From the NCBI GenBank assembly GCA_032207245.1, contig CM063501.1, forward strand, positions 60,589,170 to 60,653,169: a stretch of DNA of 64,000 bases, given 5' to 3'. Below, one piece after another: positions 11,440 to 23,240 of this stretch (positions are counted from its first letter, which is position 1; each line of letters opens with the position of its first letter). Origin of the DNA: Pardosa pseudoannulata. Its lineage: Eukaryota > Arthropoda > Arachnida > Araneae > Lycosidae. A model generated the notes under the pieces. The model saw nothing but the letters and a program-made list of their open reading frames with translations, ran no database searches and had not been told where the DNA came from. Both the position numbers and the translations under genes were made by a program.

Positions 11440-11880
11440 GATAAACGATCCAACAACTACAAACGTACGGGCGAAGTGGTCGCTTCCACTCTTTTCTCAC
11501 CGACAGTTGTCAAAAGAGAAACAATTCCGTCTCGCTGCTCGGCGTTTTGCGTCCCATTACCGCGGCAATTTCCCCTCCCCCCGACCCCCTCCGAAATAAA
11601 ATCGCAGCAGCGAGCGCACCTTTTCTGCTTCTTCATCCGTGTGCCGCGAAACGATCGTAATGGGCGTAAGCGGCCCGATCCCGCACGCCGATCACGTACG
11701 CCCATTAACCACACTACGGTGGCTCTCGGGACTCGCACTTCCCGGAAGGCGAAGCTGGCAAATGATTCGGTCGGAGATCACCTCCTCATTTTTTGGCGAC
11801 TAATCGGGGAAAAAGACGCCAAATTACACGCAACTGAATCCGATTTTTTTCCCATCGAAACCGTATGAGCGAAGGCGAAA
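11440..11880. promoter_or_regulatory. GC-rich unique island with the longest open frame
   Basis: This is the most GC- and CpG-rich stretch in the first half of the window (e.g. CCCATTACCGCGGCAA, GATCCCGCACGCCGATCACG). The plus frame from 11383 to 11868 is open for 161 codons, and a minus frame of 93 codons is open over the same bases, which is expected where TAA/TAG are scarce. No domain is recognised. TCGGTGAG (11431) faces CTCACCGA (11497), an 8-bp inverted repeat beside ACAACTG/CAGTTGT. A conserved enhancer or an unannotated first exon are both possible. Confidence 0.3.
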
Positions 11881-12250
11881 ATTTCGTTGTATGTAAATCA
11901 CCGTGGTTGAACGTTGGTGGCAAAAATATCATCGGAGGATGTATATCTAAAATCGGACTACAACAAAATGTCGATCATACGCTTTAAACATACGTTAAAA
12001 TGTAAAATGTCACTAATTAAAAATCTTACCTCAGATATTCCGATGACCCAAGTTATGTTTTACAAAGTGGTGACACAAAGAAAGTAATATTTCCATTGTC
12101 TCTGAAAACATATACTTCACTTGCGGGTAATATTTATTTTTGCATTAGTTGTCCCTCTAGCAAAACTTCTTTTGTGGTGTTTAGGGATACTTAATATTTG
12201 GATTAGGAGAGATATGACAACAGTTATTGGGGTGTTTTGTCTGATTTTAT
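11881..12250. repeat. diverged duplication partner of 12961-13260
   Basis: Both segments contain TTTTTGCATTAGTT, a GTTTAGGGATACTTAAT word, TTTGGATTAGGA and a CTTTAATCCG-like end in the same order. They flank the 263-bp tandem pair. Confidence 0.6.
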
Positions 12251-12765
12251 AGGACTTTTCCTTTAATCCGCTAATATCTCTATATGTAAATCATCATTAC
12301 TGCCGTTGGCAAAGCTATAATTGAAGGTATTCATTTTGATATATATAAAGTCGACAACAGTATAATGTAAGCGACATGTATTAAGCACACATCGAAATGT
12401 AAATGTCAAAGAGAGAGTGCTATAAAATAATCCCCAACCCTTTCCCCTATAATTGTCTTCAATTCTTTCCTGATATATATGAATTAATTAATTATTAAAA
12501 ATAACTGATTTTTAGGACTTTTCCTTTAATCCGCTAATATCTCTATATGTAAATCATCATCACTGAATGTCGTTGGCAAAGCTATCATTGAAGGTATTCA
12601 TTTTGATATATATAAAGTCGACAACAGTATAATGTAGGCGACATGTATTAAGCACACATCGAAATGTAAATGTCAAAGAGAGAGTGCTATAAAATAATCC
12701 CCAATCCTTTCCCCTATAATTGTCTTCAATTCTTTCCTGATATATATGAATTAAGTATCCTAAAC
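12251..12765. repeat. tandem duplication, 263 bp x2
   Basis: AGGACTTTTCCTTTAATCCG occurs at 12251 and 12514, and the two copies stay nearly identical through GTCTTCAATTCTTTCCTGAT and ATATATGAATTAA. The 102-codon minus frame at 12560-12868 lies mostly in copy 2 and is not recognised. Confidence 0.92.
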
Positions 12766-12960
12766 TTCTCAAAACAAATTTTCTTAAAAAGATCGTTAAA
12801 TCAAAAATAAAAACACCATATTTACCCAGAAGTAAAGTACATGCTATCAGTGATAAAGGAGATACCACTTTCTTTGTCTCACTGGTTAAGCATGGATAAA
12901 GATAATAAAATATCTGGGAAAACTTTTAATTGGGGATCTTTTGCATTTTGGTGTATGTTT

Positions 12961-13260
12961 TAAACGAGTTATCAATACTCTGTTGTAGCCCGATTTTATA
13001 GGTCACTCACTCATTAGAAATTATCATAGATATACTGGGGTCATAAGTTAACCAATTGATAAGGCTGAGAGAGTGATATCTCCATTATCACAGACAGTGT
13101 TCTGGGTAAATAGGAGCTGTCTATTTTTGCATTAGTTATCCTTCTTAGACTTGCTTCGTGAAGTTTAGGGATACTTAATCTTTGGATTAGGAAAGATTTG
13201 ACTCCAATTACTGAGGGTTGGGTCTGATGTTATAAGACTCTCCCTTTATCCGGTAATAGA
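12961..13260. repeat. diverged duplication partner of 11881-12250
   Basis: It aligns in order with 12030-12290 but with many substitutions and indels, so it is older than the 263-bp pair it flanks. Confidence 0.55.
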
Positions 13261-14643
13261 AGAGCAGATGCAGTATGCACTCTAGTTAAGCAAAAATTCA
13301 GGGATAACTAGGATAACTTTTCAGCTGTCATGCGCAGTTTTAAAATGCAAGAAGTTACTTTGAATGACCAACATCTCTACTCTGTCTGAGGATTTATTTT
13401 ACGGAATTTTGTTCCTGAGTTGATCACTTTGTCAGTTTTTTTATTGGTAACCAGCATGCACCTTGATTTAAACATTATTACACTAGATTTTTTTTGCGCT
13501 ATAAATTTATAGTTTGTTATAATAAAGCCTGATTAAAGAAACATAGAAATAGTACATACAACCGATAAAATAAAAACGATAATCATAAAAATATTTAAAA
13601 AAAGATTATTTTGTGTGAAACTTTGAAAGACTTTGAAACAACTAGATTAATTTTCCAAAGCTAAAGGTTATGCACTTAGAATTACAAATTTTCATAGATA
13701 AAATAAGATGAAATAAAGGATATGTTTTATAATTCACATTTGAGAATAATCATAGGTAAAACCAGGAAAAGAAACGAAATGAAATCTGAATTCATTTATT
13801 ATGCCATGTTCAAAATGTTTTAAGGTAAGTTTAACCCATTTGCATTATTAGCACATATATGCTCCGAATCTACCTGGTTATTAATAAAAAATCACATACA
13901 TGTCCAAATTTCTTAGGAAGTTTTCAGCATTTCTAACAAGAAAAATTATTACTTTATGATTAAGTTTTAAAACAGATTCATCTTGAAGCAATAAAAATAA
14001 TTTTTGCTTAACAACAAACATTTTCCATTTTTTGGTATGATGCAAATGGATTGAACATTCGATAAAAATGTCGGATCAACTTTTTTTGCTCTTTTATGAA
14101 AGCCTATTTTGTTATATAACTTTTTAGGGTTAAAAATCAAAAAACTCTCCGCAAATTCATTTTCTTTTCATAGATTATCAACCTTTTTATATAAAATTTA
14201 AGAATTTTTAAGTAGAGTCATGTTCTTTTTGTATATCTCGTAGTCATTATAGATATTTTGCAGTTCTCCTTGAGTTTTGAATAAATCAATGTATACATCT
14301 ATGTATTTTTAACAATGTATATATTAGAAAAAATATACTGATATAGTACAATTGTTATAACCTGTAGTAATATCATCCTAATTTTATTTTATAAATATCT
14401 CACTTGTAGAACATATTTTAACTTGTTTTCAAGAATTTCATTAAACAGTTCATCGAATGCACGTTCCACACAAAATAAATATGAGTCTAGTTGTATCAAT
14501 TACTTTTGAAAAATATATATACTACAATTCATAGTGAAAAGCATTTAAAGAAATTTCAAGTAAATGTTATTAGCTTAAAATCAAAGATCCTCTATGCTTA
14601 GAAATATTAGTCACTGAGGAGTGTGACTTAATGCCCCTTTCCC
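13261..14643. other. AT-rich non-coding DNA
   Basis: No recognisable feature. Composition is strongly A/T-biased throughout. Confidence 0.55.
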
Positions 14644-14808
14644 CTTCAAAATAAAGATGATTGGATGAGAGTGCTATGGTCTATTGTTTTGTTAAGCAAG
14701 GGCTAATGTGACCAGGATCTATTGACTAAACCTGATACTGATCGGCTACGGATATCCATGCCAGTACTGGGACTTGAAGTCCTGTATCAAAGTGTAGCGC
14801 TTTATTCA

Positions 14809-15593
14809 TTAACCCCTTCCCTGTTTTGCCCGTACGCCGTACGGGCACAGCTTTTGGGTCTTTACTGATTTGCCCGTACGGTGGACGGGCAATCTGATTT
14901 CTATTTCGCTAGCACTGTTTCGACTGTATTTTTTCCAATTTTAGTGACTAATTATTCGTATAGATCCAGTAAATGACAGTTTGCAGTTTATTGTATTTTC
15001 TACTCTGATTGGTTCAAAAGCGCGGGTTTTTTTCGCATGTTTTGTATCAGAAAACGAATTGTTATCTTTCAGTGTATAGCTTTCTGGTTATATTTTACTA
15101 ACCGCCTGATAATTTTATTGATGTAAGAGTTGAATAATATATCTTTACTTTTAAATAATGGATAATTCAGAGCGTATGGAGCTAATTTCTTGTGATTCGA
15201 ACTGGGACTCGGAATCAGAAACTGAATTATCTGTAAATGATAGTAGCGAAAGTTTACTAGTGACTCTGATAGTAGTACAGATGGAATCAGTCAAACAAGA
15301 CAATTTTTTGAAATCAATTGTGATAATCCTCCGGATCCGCCTCCTAGATTTGCTTTCACTGGAATTCCAAAAATTAACTTGGATATCGATGAGACTAAAG
15401 GTAAACTTCAGTTCTATGATGCTTTCCTAGAAAGAAAAAAAGTTGTAATAAATGCTTAAAAATATTAGAAATGTTAATTTCAATAACATATCTTTACTTA
15501 AAAATGTAAAATGAACAAAAAAAAAATGCAATAAAAAAATGTGACATTTTTTTGACCGAATTCTGGAAAAAAATGAAACTGTTAAAGGGTTAA
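14809..15593 (+). mobile_element. piggyBac-like element, family B, internally deleted
   Basis: The element is bounded by TTAA on both sides with inverted ends TTAACCCCTTCCCTGTTT and, reversed, TTAACCCTTTAACAGTTT. Two 21-bp near-palindromes of the form TGCCCGTAC...GGGCA lie at 14827-14847 and 14871-14891 just inside the left end. It carries a truncated transposase reading frame. It sits inside a SINE-1 head, so the SINE was there first. Confidence 0.9.
15158..15459 (+). pseudogene. piggyBac transposase N-terminal remnant, frameshifted
   Basis: The start at 15158 opens MDNSERMELISCDSNWDSES, an acidic serine-rich N-terminus of the kind found before the catalytic domain of PGBD-like transposases. 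Near 15262 an indel moves the frame. The continuing frame reads SDSDSSTDGISQ, then PPPRFAFTGIPKINLDI and KGKLQFYDAFLE, resembling the start of the DDE_Tnp_1_7 domain (F.FTG.PGI and an F-x-x-FF-like helix). It stops at 15457-15459 after about 100 codons, while full transposases are around 550-650 residues. All catalytic aspartates are gone, so the copy is non-autonomous. The assignment rests on motif memory plus the TTAA ends. Confidence 0.75.
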
Positions 15594-15616
15594 ACCACCG
15601 TTCGGCAAAAATCCCT

Positions 15617-16014
15617 CTTCAAAATAAGAATTAGATGAGGAAGTACGTAAAGTTTACCATTGTTTCAAGCAGTCTGTGCATCCATAGTAAAAGAGTTTTG
15701 TTGTTGATAATATGTGATTAAAACTGAGAAAAACACTTTAAAATAAATAATACTTAGTTGATAAAAAAATTAAATTCTGAGCTTCTTAAAATAGCTAAAG
15801 TATACCTTCAATAAAATGATTTTTTATTTATAACAGGATTCAATGATATATAAGTATTCAAGAGACTGTAAAAGGATTATGGAAAATGTTTATGCGTGAT
15901 TTAAAATTATTTTTTACAGCCTGTTAGATTGTTTCTTGTACAAATTCGTCTTCTTAGCCATTTTTCTAATTGTTAAATGCCACACATTTATAATGCCACT
16001 ATAAGTACAACAGC
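15617..16014. other. AT-rich non-coding DNA
   Basis: Nothing recognised between the SINE target duplication and the next tandem array. Confidence 0.5.
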
Positions 16015-16960
16015 TGGAAAAAGAAAATTCGAAGAATCAGCAATATCTTATCAGTTGAACAGGCTTCAAATAGGTGTGAATTTGACCTCCATCTTCTGAC
16101 GATGAAGATCTACACCAATTTCGCATTATATAATATGTTGCTGGGTATTAATCATATTTGTATAAATTTTTGTATTTGTTTCAGAGTAAAATTTTCAAAT
16201 AAATATTTATTAACTATTTGCTCATTATTCAATTTTGTGTCTATGTAAATTTAATATAAGTGTGTACTCGTATAAAAGCAATGCACAAGTGTTCGAGCAT
16301 GTAAAAATTATTAGAGCTTTATTTAATGCATGAAAAGTAATGCAGAATATATAGGCCAAGATATTCCGAGGAGATCCTATTTCTAGAAATCCTAAGCCCT
16401 TCTGACTTACTTCTAGAAGTTTAACACCTGGGGAAGGATAATTCAGAGAACTAGCAAAATCTCATCACTTGGACAAGTATCAAATAGGTGGCAATTTGAT
16501 CTACATCTTCTGACGATAAAGATCTACACCAATTTCGCATTATATAATATGTTGCTGGGTATTAATCATATTTGTATAAATTTTTGTATTTGTTTCAGAG
16601 TAAAATTTTCAAATAAATATTTATTAACTATTTGCTCATTATTCAATTTTGTGTCTATGTAAATTTAATATAAGTGTGTACTCGTATAAAAGCAATGAAC
16701 AAGTGTTCGAGCATGTAAAAATTATTACAGCTTTTTTTAATGCATGAAAAGTAATGCAGAATATATAGGCCAAGATATTCCGAGGAGATCCTATTTCTAG
16801 AAATCCTAAGCCCTTCTGACTTACTTCTAGAAGTTTAACACCTGGGGAAGGATAATTCAGAGAACTAGCAAAATCTCATCACTCGGACAAGTGTCAAATA
16901 GGTGGCAATTTGATCTACATCTTATAACGATAAAGATCTACACCAATTTCACATGATCAA
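16015..16960. repeat. tandem array, 414-bp unit x2 plus partial ends
   Basis: GATCTACACCAATTTC starts at 16107, 16521 and 16935, giving two exact 414-bp periods. The units differ at only a handful of sites, so the duplication is recent. The 90 bases before 16107 are a diverged older fragment of the unit's end. Confidence 0.95.
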
Positions 16961-17040
16961 AAGTAGTATCTCTTCACCTTTCAGAGCGGAAGATATATGT
17001 ACATTCTATGATAAATTTTCTCTGATATAATGATATGTTA

Positions 17041-17345
17041 GTGAGGTATGTTTTTCATATTCGTATGCTGGACCAGAAACTCTATTCTCGGTACTAAGGC
17101 ATCGGTGCTATTCCATAAAAATAACCGAAACCCGTTTCAAAATAGCGTAATGAGTCCCCCAGCGTCCCGAGTCATTTATTTCTTTTTTTCCATAAAAATA
17201 AGCAAGCAAGCGCGACAAGAACATAGGAAAAGGACAAACGCTTGCGAAGGTCGGCACAAGACGTAATGGGAAAGGAGAAAAAGCGTTGCACTCGAAGTTC
17301 CCATTTTCAGGTTGAATATTAATAAGTTTCGGGAAGTGCAAGAGA
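17041..17345. promoter_or_regulatory. GC-richer island with repeated TTCCATAAAAATAA
   Basis: The 14-mer TTCCATAAAAATAA occurs at 17111 and 17188. It contains CCATAAA, the complement of TTTATGG, a posterior Hox/Cdx-type site. CGTAATGAGTCCCC (about 17146) and CGTAATGGGAAAGG (about 17261) are a second related pair. Open frames exist on both strands and none is recognised. The regulatory role is inferred only from these motif pairs. Confidence 0.25.
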
Positions 17346-19556
17346 CAAAATAAAAGTCCTTACTGTTAAAACCTTGACTGCTAGTTCACTAACCTAAGCA
17401 TCGCTCACAGAATTTATCTTTTTCGATTCAGCAACTTTCACACTTTCTAGTGATACATTACAGTAGGGTAGGAAATTTATGTTTACCCAATCTCGTAGTT
17501 GTCTGAAGTTTTGAAAAATCTGTTTGTTTGCATTCTGCTTAGTGATGCATTAGGAGCTTATTGTCTTTCCGTTTCGTGTCTCATATATTTTCAAAAGATA
17601 GCCCAGAGATAACGTGGCTCCTTTACAGATGAGCCGGATTATTCTGTAAAGATTTGCAGGAAACATTAACAGGAAGAAAACCTTCGATATGTAAAAAAAA
17701 ATGTGTGTTACATGTGAATTTATTACACAAAGTATTACAAAGTTATTTTTGATAGGATGAAATGCTAGTAAATAAATCAATAAGGTAAAATAATATAGAT
17801 TAAATTTTAAACAGGCAGAATATAAACAAGTAAGAGATTAAAGTGTGAACAAATAAGAAGTATTTTCTTTTTAAATAAATATTAAATCTATTTTGTTAAT
17901 TATTGAATACAGAAGAAGACAATTTTATGTACATTGATTAGCTGTGATTAAATGCCAAAATTTTCTAATGCTGGATGATAATTCTAACTGTAAAAGAACT
18001 TTTGGTTACTAACTGTGTGATAAAATGTTTGAAATGGACAGAAAGTTATCCCATTAAATCCAAAGTCTGCTATTTAGTTTAAATTCATAAGTGTTATTTA
18101 AAATTAGCATAAAAAATGAAGGAGAAGAGATATTAAAAGCAGTTTATTACTTATTGTAACTTCATAGCCACGTAGGAAATTTGACATGACATTATTGCAG
18201 TAAAAATGTTAAGGACATGTCTCTCTCAGCATCTCTTGCTTCAAAGCTAATATTAAGTCAGTAGAGAAGCAAATTCAAGATTGCAAATTCCCTTTTGAAT
18301 ATTTTCAGAAAAGTTTTTTTTTGCATTAGCTAGCTGACAGCTTAATAAAAAGCGTCCTGCTTTAAAGTTTTTAGTTTAAGCTAAAATTGAGCAATGAAAA
18401 TGAAAGGTACTTCTGCTTTAAGATGTCATACTTTTCGAGATGAAAAGTCTTCATTAAAATAGTCTATTTTTTATTCAAAATAAAATAAATTTTTGCTCTG
18501 TATAGAATAAATTTTCCCTAGATAATAATTAAAAGTCTAGTTATATAAAAATCATTTAGTTTGCCATGTGAAGCAATACTTTTTTGAAAAATATAAGATA
18601 TACATTAAGTGAAACAAGTCGAAATACACTTATTATCAAATCAATTTTTGAGATATATGCATCTGAATTTTCATAGCAAACAGAAGCTAATTATGTTTTT
18701 AATCTCTACTAAAGTAAAACGATATGCATATTTTGTCTCATGGTAAAGGCTAACCTTAAAAAAAATTTCATTTCAAAACCTTTTTAAATTTTTTAAATGT
18801 CAGAAATCTTTAAAATATTAGGTTCATAAAATAAAAAGGGTAATTAGCTTCATTCTGATATAAAAATTTATTTTCTGACATACATATCTGAAAAATAATT
18901 TTCCATATTTCAGAACTTTCTTTTCTTTTCACTTTATACATATTTTATATTATTTTCGAAAATATAGTACATAAAATGAAGAAAATAAATCTTTTTTAAA
19001 GCTATTGAGTTCTAATAAAAATTTCATCTAAAAGAACTTTTATTTCGTAAAGAATCGAAAAAAAACCGTTATGATTAAAAGTCTCAAAAGGTACTATACC
19101 CCTTAATTTGAAACTAGGCAACTATTTTTTTATGAATAATTCACGTATATTTTGCAACTCAATAATCCAACCGCTTGATTTTAAGGTTTTATTATTATTC
19201 CAACATCAAAGAAAAGAACCTTCTAAAGAAAATCTGTGCATGTTTAAAGTATGTCTGTTTTGGCTTATCATCAATTCCTAAATACTTAATAAAATCATAC
19301 AAAATTTTGTGAGACATTCCAAATTTGCTCCATCCGATTTAATATTAGGAAATTATTTCTCTCGATTGATTACAACCAATATAGAATAATAATTCCTAAA
19401 GAAAAAATTAAAATTATGTTATAACACTATCCTTAATATTTAAAAAATTCTACTTTATAGATAATTTTCTTGCATACAGTTGTATTATCTGAAGAATATT
19501 ATACAGATAATTAAAGAGTAGTTATTTTTAGTGACTAATCAGTTATAATTTCATTC
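17346..19556. other. very AT-rich non-coding DNA
   Basis: Long A- and T-rich stretches without tandem structure, RNA boxes or plausible exons. Confidence 0.6.
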
Positions 19557-21813
19557 AATTACTACTTTTTTTCCTATTTTCATGAGTTCTTAATCTTTTT
19601 TTTTTAAATTTCCATGTTATTCATTCTACAAAATACAGTTATCAGATAAATGAAATTGAACTTTCAGATTAACTTTAAATTAAGTTATCATGTGAATCAT
19701 AACATAACATACAGTTTTATCCAAAGTCCTACTGTGTTAATTATTTTAAATTTTTATTTATAATAAATTAAAATGAATTATTTCGTGATTTTATATGAGT
19801 CAAAACAGATGTTAAATAACTTAATTTTAACTTAATTTTAAAACTTATTAAGTATTTAAAAATTGTGGTCTATCGAAAAAAATATATTGACAGTAAGCAC
19901 CCAAGATTGCAATAAAAAGTAAATGAACCCTACTACTTTTTTTTTCCAATTTTCATGAGTTCTTAAACTTTTTATTTTTAAAACTTTTCCACGCTATTTA
20001 TTCCACAAAATACAGTTGTCAGATAAATGTAATTGAACATTCAGATTAATTTTAAGTTAAGTTATTACGTGAATCATAATATAACATACATTTTTTCTAA
20101 AGTTCTAATGTTTTAATTGTTTTAAATTTTTATTTATAATAAATTAAAATGAATTATTTCGTGATTTTATATGAGTCAAAACAGATCTTAAATGACTTAA
20201 TTTTAACTTAATTTTAAAACTTTTTAAGTATTTAAAATTTTTAAAAGTATTTAAAAATTGTGGTCTATCGAAAAAAATATACTAACAGTAAGCACCCGAG
20301 ATTGCAATAAAAGGTAAGTGAACACTACAAATTTTTTTTTCCAATTTTCATGAGTTCTTAGACTTTTTATTTTAAAAACTTTTCAATGTTATTCATTCTA
20401 CAAAATACAGTTATCAGATCCATATAATTGAACTTGCAGATTAATTTTAAATTAAGTTATCATATGAATCATAACATAACATACAATTTTTTCCAAAGTT
20501 CTAATGTGTTAATTGTTTTAAATTTTTATTTATAAAAATTTAAAACGAAGTATTTCGTGATATTGTATAAATCAAAACAGATCTTAAATGTCTCCCAAGT
20601 TTTATTTAGAATTTTATTAAGTATTTAAAACTTAATTTTAAAACTTATTAAGTATTTAAAACTTTTAAAAGTATTTAAAAATTGTGGTCTATCGAAAAAA
20701 ATATATTGACAATAAGCACCCGAGATTGCAATAAAAAGTAAATGAACCCTACTACTTTTTTTTCCAATTTTCATGAGTTCTTAAACTTTTTATTCTAAAA
20801 ACTTTTCAATGTTATTCATTCTACAAAATACAGTTATCAGATCCATATAATTGAACTTGCAGATTAATTTTAAATTAAGTTATCATATGAATCATAACAT
20901 AACATACAATTTTTTCCAAACTTCTAATGTGTTAATTGTTTCAAATTTTTATTTATAAAAAATTAAAACGAATTATTTCGTGATAAGTCAAAACAGATAT
21001 TAAACGTCTCACAAGTTTTATTTAGAATTTTATTAAGTATTTAAAACTTAATTTTAAAACTTATTAAGTATTTAAAACTTTTAAAAATATTTAAAAATTG
21101 TGGTCTATCGAAAAAAATATATTGACAATAAGCACCCGAGATTGCAATAAAAAGTAAATGAACCCTACTACTTTTTTTTCCAATTTTCATGAGTTCTTAA
21201 ACTTTTTATTTTAAAAACTTTTCCATGCTATTCATTCTACAAAATACAGTTATCAGATCCATATAATTGAACTTGCAGATTAATTTTAAATTAAGTTATC
21301 ATATGAATCATAACATAACATACAATTTTTTCCAAAGTTCTAATGTGTTAATTGTTTTAAATTTTTATTTATAATAAATTAAAGCGAATTATTTCGTAAT
21401 ATTATATAAATCAAAACAGATCTTAAATGTCTCACAAGTTTTATTTAGAATTTTATTATTTAAAACATAATTTTAAAACTTATTAAGTATTTAAAACTTT
21501 TAAAAGTATTTAAAAATTGTGGTCTATCGAAAAAAATATATTGACAGTAAGCACCCGAGATTGCAATAAAAAGTAAATGAACCCTACTACTTTTTTTTTC
21601 CAATTTTCATGATTCTTAAACTTTTTATTTTAAAAACTTTTCCATGCTATTCATTCCACAAAATACAGTTGTCAGATCCATGTAATTAAACTTGCAGATT
21701 AATTTTAAATTAAGTTATCATATGAATCATAACATAACATACAATTTTATCCAAAGTTCTACTGTGTTAATTGTTTTAAATTTTTATTTATAATAAGTTA
21801 AAACGAATTATTT
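19557..21813. repeat. tandem array A, about 370-425-bp unit x6
   Basis: CATGAGTTCT (one copy CATGATTCT) recurs at 19581, 19954, 20349, 20772, 21188 and 21608, giving periods of 373, 395, 423, 416 and 420. Each unit ends with a conserved module, GTGGTCTATCGAAAAAAATA then GTAAGCACCCGAGATTGCAA. Unit length grew by insertion of short TTTAAAACTTATTAAGTATT-type sub-repeats in the later units. No reading frame is kept. Confidence 0.95.
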
Positions 21814-22680
21814 AACACTTGTGGTCTATCGAAACAAATATACTGACAGTAAGTACTCGAGATAGTTATAAAAGGTAAGTGAACCTTTAAGGCTGCAGTA
21901 GGCATTCAACTGGGCCAAATTTGAGTGAATATTCTATATATATTTTATATAATTTATAAAATTACATTTTTTTTATTTTATATAAGATTATATATTTTAT
22001 ATAATTATATATTTTAAATTATATATTTTATATAATTATATATTTTAAATTATATATTTTATATAATTATATATTTATAATTACATAAAATAATAATAAG
22101 TATTTAACACTTGTCTATCGAAACAAATATACTGAGAGTAAGTACTCGAGATAATTATAAAGGGTAAGTGAATCTTTAAGGCTGCAGTAGGCATTCAACT
22201 GGGCCAAATTTGAGTGAAAATTTTATATATATTTTATATAATTTATAAAAATATATATTTTATAAAATTTATAAAAATATATATTTTATATAATTATATA
22301 TTTTAAATTATATATTTTATATAATTATATATTTATAATTATATAAAATAATAATAAGTAGTTAACACTTGTCTATCGAAACAAATATACTGAGAGTAAG
22401 TACTCGAGATAGTTATAAAAGGTAAGTGAATCTTTAAGGCTGCAGTAGGCATTCAACTGGGCCAAATTTGAGTGAAAATTTTATATATATTTTATATAAT
22501 TTATAAAATTATATATATTTTTTATTTTATATAAGATTATATATTTTATATAATTATATATTTTAAATTATATATTTTATATAATTATATATTTTAAATT
22601 ATATATTTTATATAATTATATACTTTAAATTATATATTATATATAATTATATATTTTAAATTATATATTTTATATAATTT
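21814..22680. repeat. tandem array B, about 260-320-bp unit x3
   Basis: AACACTTG..TCTATCGAAACA starts at 21814, 22106 and 22364. Each unit has the array A module (in the form GTAAGTACTCGAGAT), then GGCTGCAGTAGGCATTCAAC and TGGGCCAAATTTGAGTG, then 100-250 bases of ATATTTTATATAATTATA-type self-complementary DNA. Arrays A and B abut and share only the module. Confidence 0.92.
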
Positions 22681-23097
22681 TTATATCACTGACTTAAGAA
22701 ATATAACATAATATAAGAAGTATAAGATATGGATATAAGATAAATATAACTGTATATAAGATAATACAGGAATATGGGATAAATAGGGTATTTTAATATC
22801 CATCATCTTATTAATAATGTAATTATTAACACAAAAAACGATTCAGTTATTACTAATAACCATTTTAAACAGTTTTAAAGCAGGAATTTTCAAATTGTAT
22901 GCGTATTTCTATCTGTTATATACCTCCTAAATTTATCTAAAATTTACAATGTGCAGTATAAAATAAAAACTAGTTTAGATTAATGTAATTCGAACAGCAA
23001 AATCCGTCTTCTATGAAAATATAAAAAAATGGATATCAAAACTATTATTATCTTTTTAAAACTACATTTCCAGCCAATATTTACGATATCAGTTAAG
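22681..23097. other. AT-rich non-coding DNA
   Basis: No feature seen. Confidence 0.5.
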
Positions 23098-23240
23098 ATT
23101 TATTCTAAAGTCTAAAAGTCATGCTATGAATAAAAATGACGATATTATACGCAAAATAGATACGCATGGTATATTTTCAATAATACTTCTTTTGAAATAA
23201 TAATTTATAACTTCTAAAATTATTAATATTTTACCTTGAA
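23098..23240. repeat. dispersed duplicate of 26037-26176
   Basis: About 140 bases align with 26037-26176 without indels over the core (e.g. AAAAATGACGATATTATA, TACGCATGG, TATTTTCAATAAT, CTTCTTTTGAAATAATAA). On the minus strand both are open, but the differences fall evenly across codon positions, so coding is not supported. The 94-codon minus frame 23119-23403 includes this segment. Confidence 0.8.

Larger units (their letters stand above)
14655..15616 (-). mobile_element. SINE-1 copy split by a piggyBac element
   Basis: The 3' part (14662-14808 on the plus map) matches the reverse complement of SINE-1 from the tail word GTGCTATGGTCTATTG to the region before the A box. The missing head (CCACCGTTCGGC) appears only after 15593. 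Joining across the piggyBac element at its TTAA restores the normal SINE-1 order. Outer flanks carry an 11-bp target duplication, CTTCAAAATAA, at 14644-14654 and 15617-15627, so net SINE length is about 170-180 bp like the other copies. Confidence 0.85.

Noticed and set aside
11383..11868. 161-codon plus frame as a protein gene
   Set aside because: The opposite strand is open over the same bases, no domain is recognisable, and the first 60 bases belong to a decayed local repeat.
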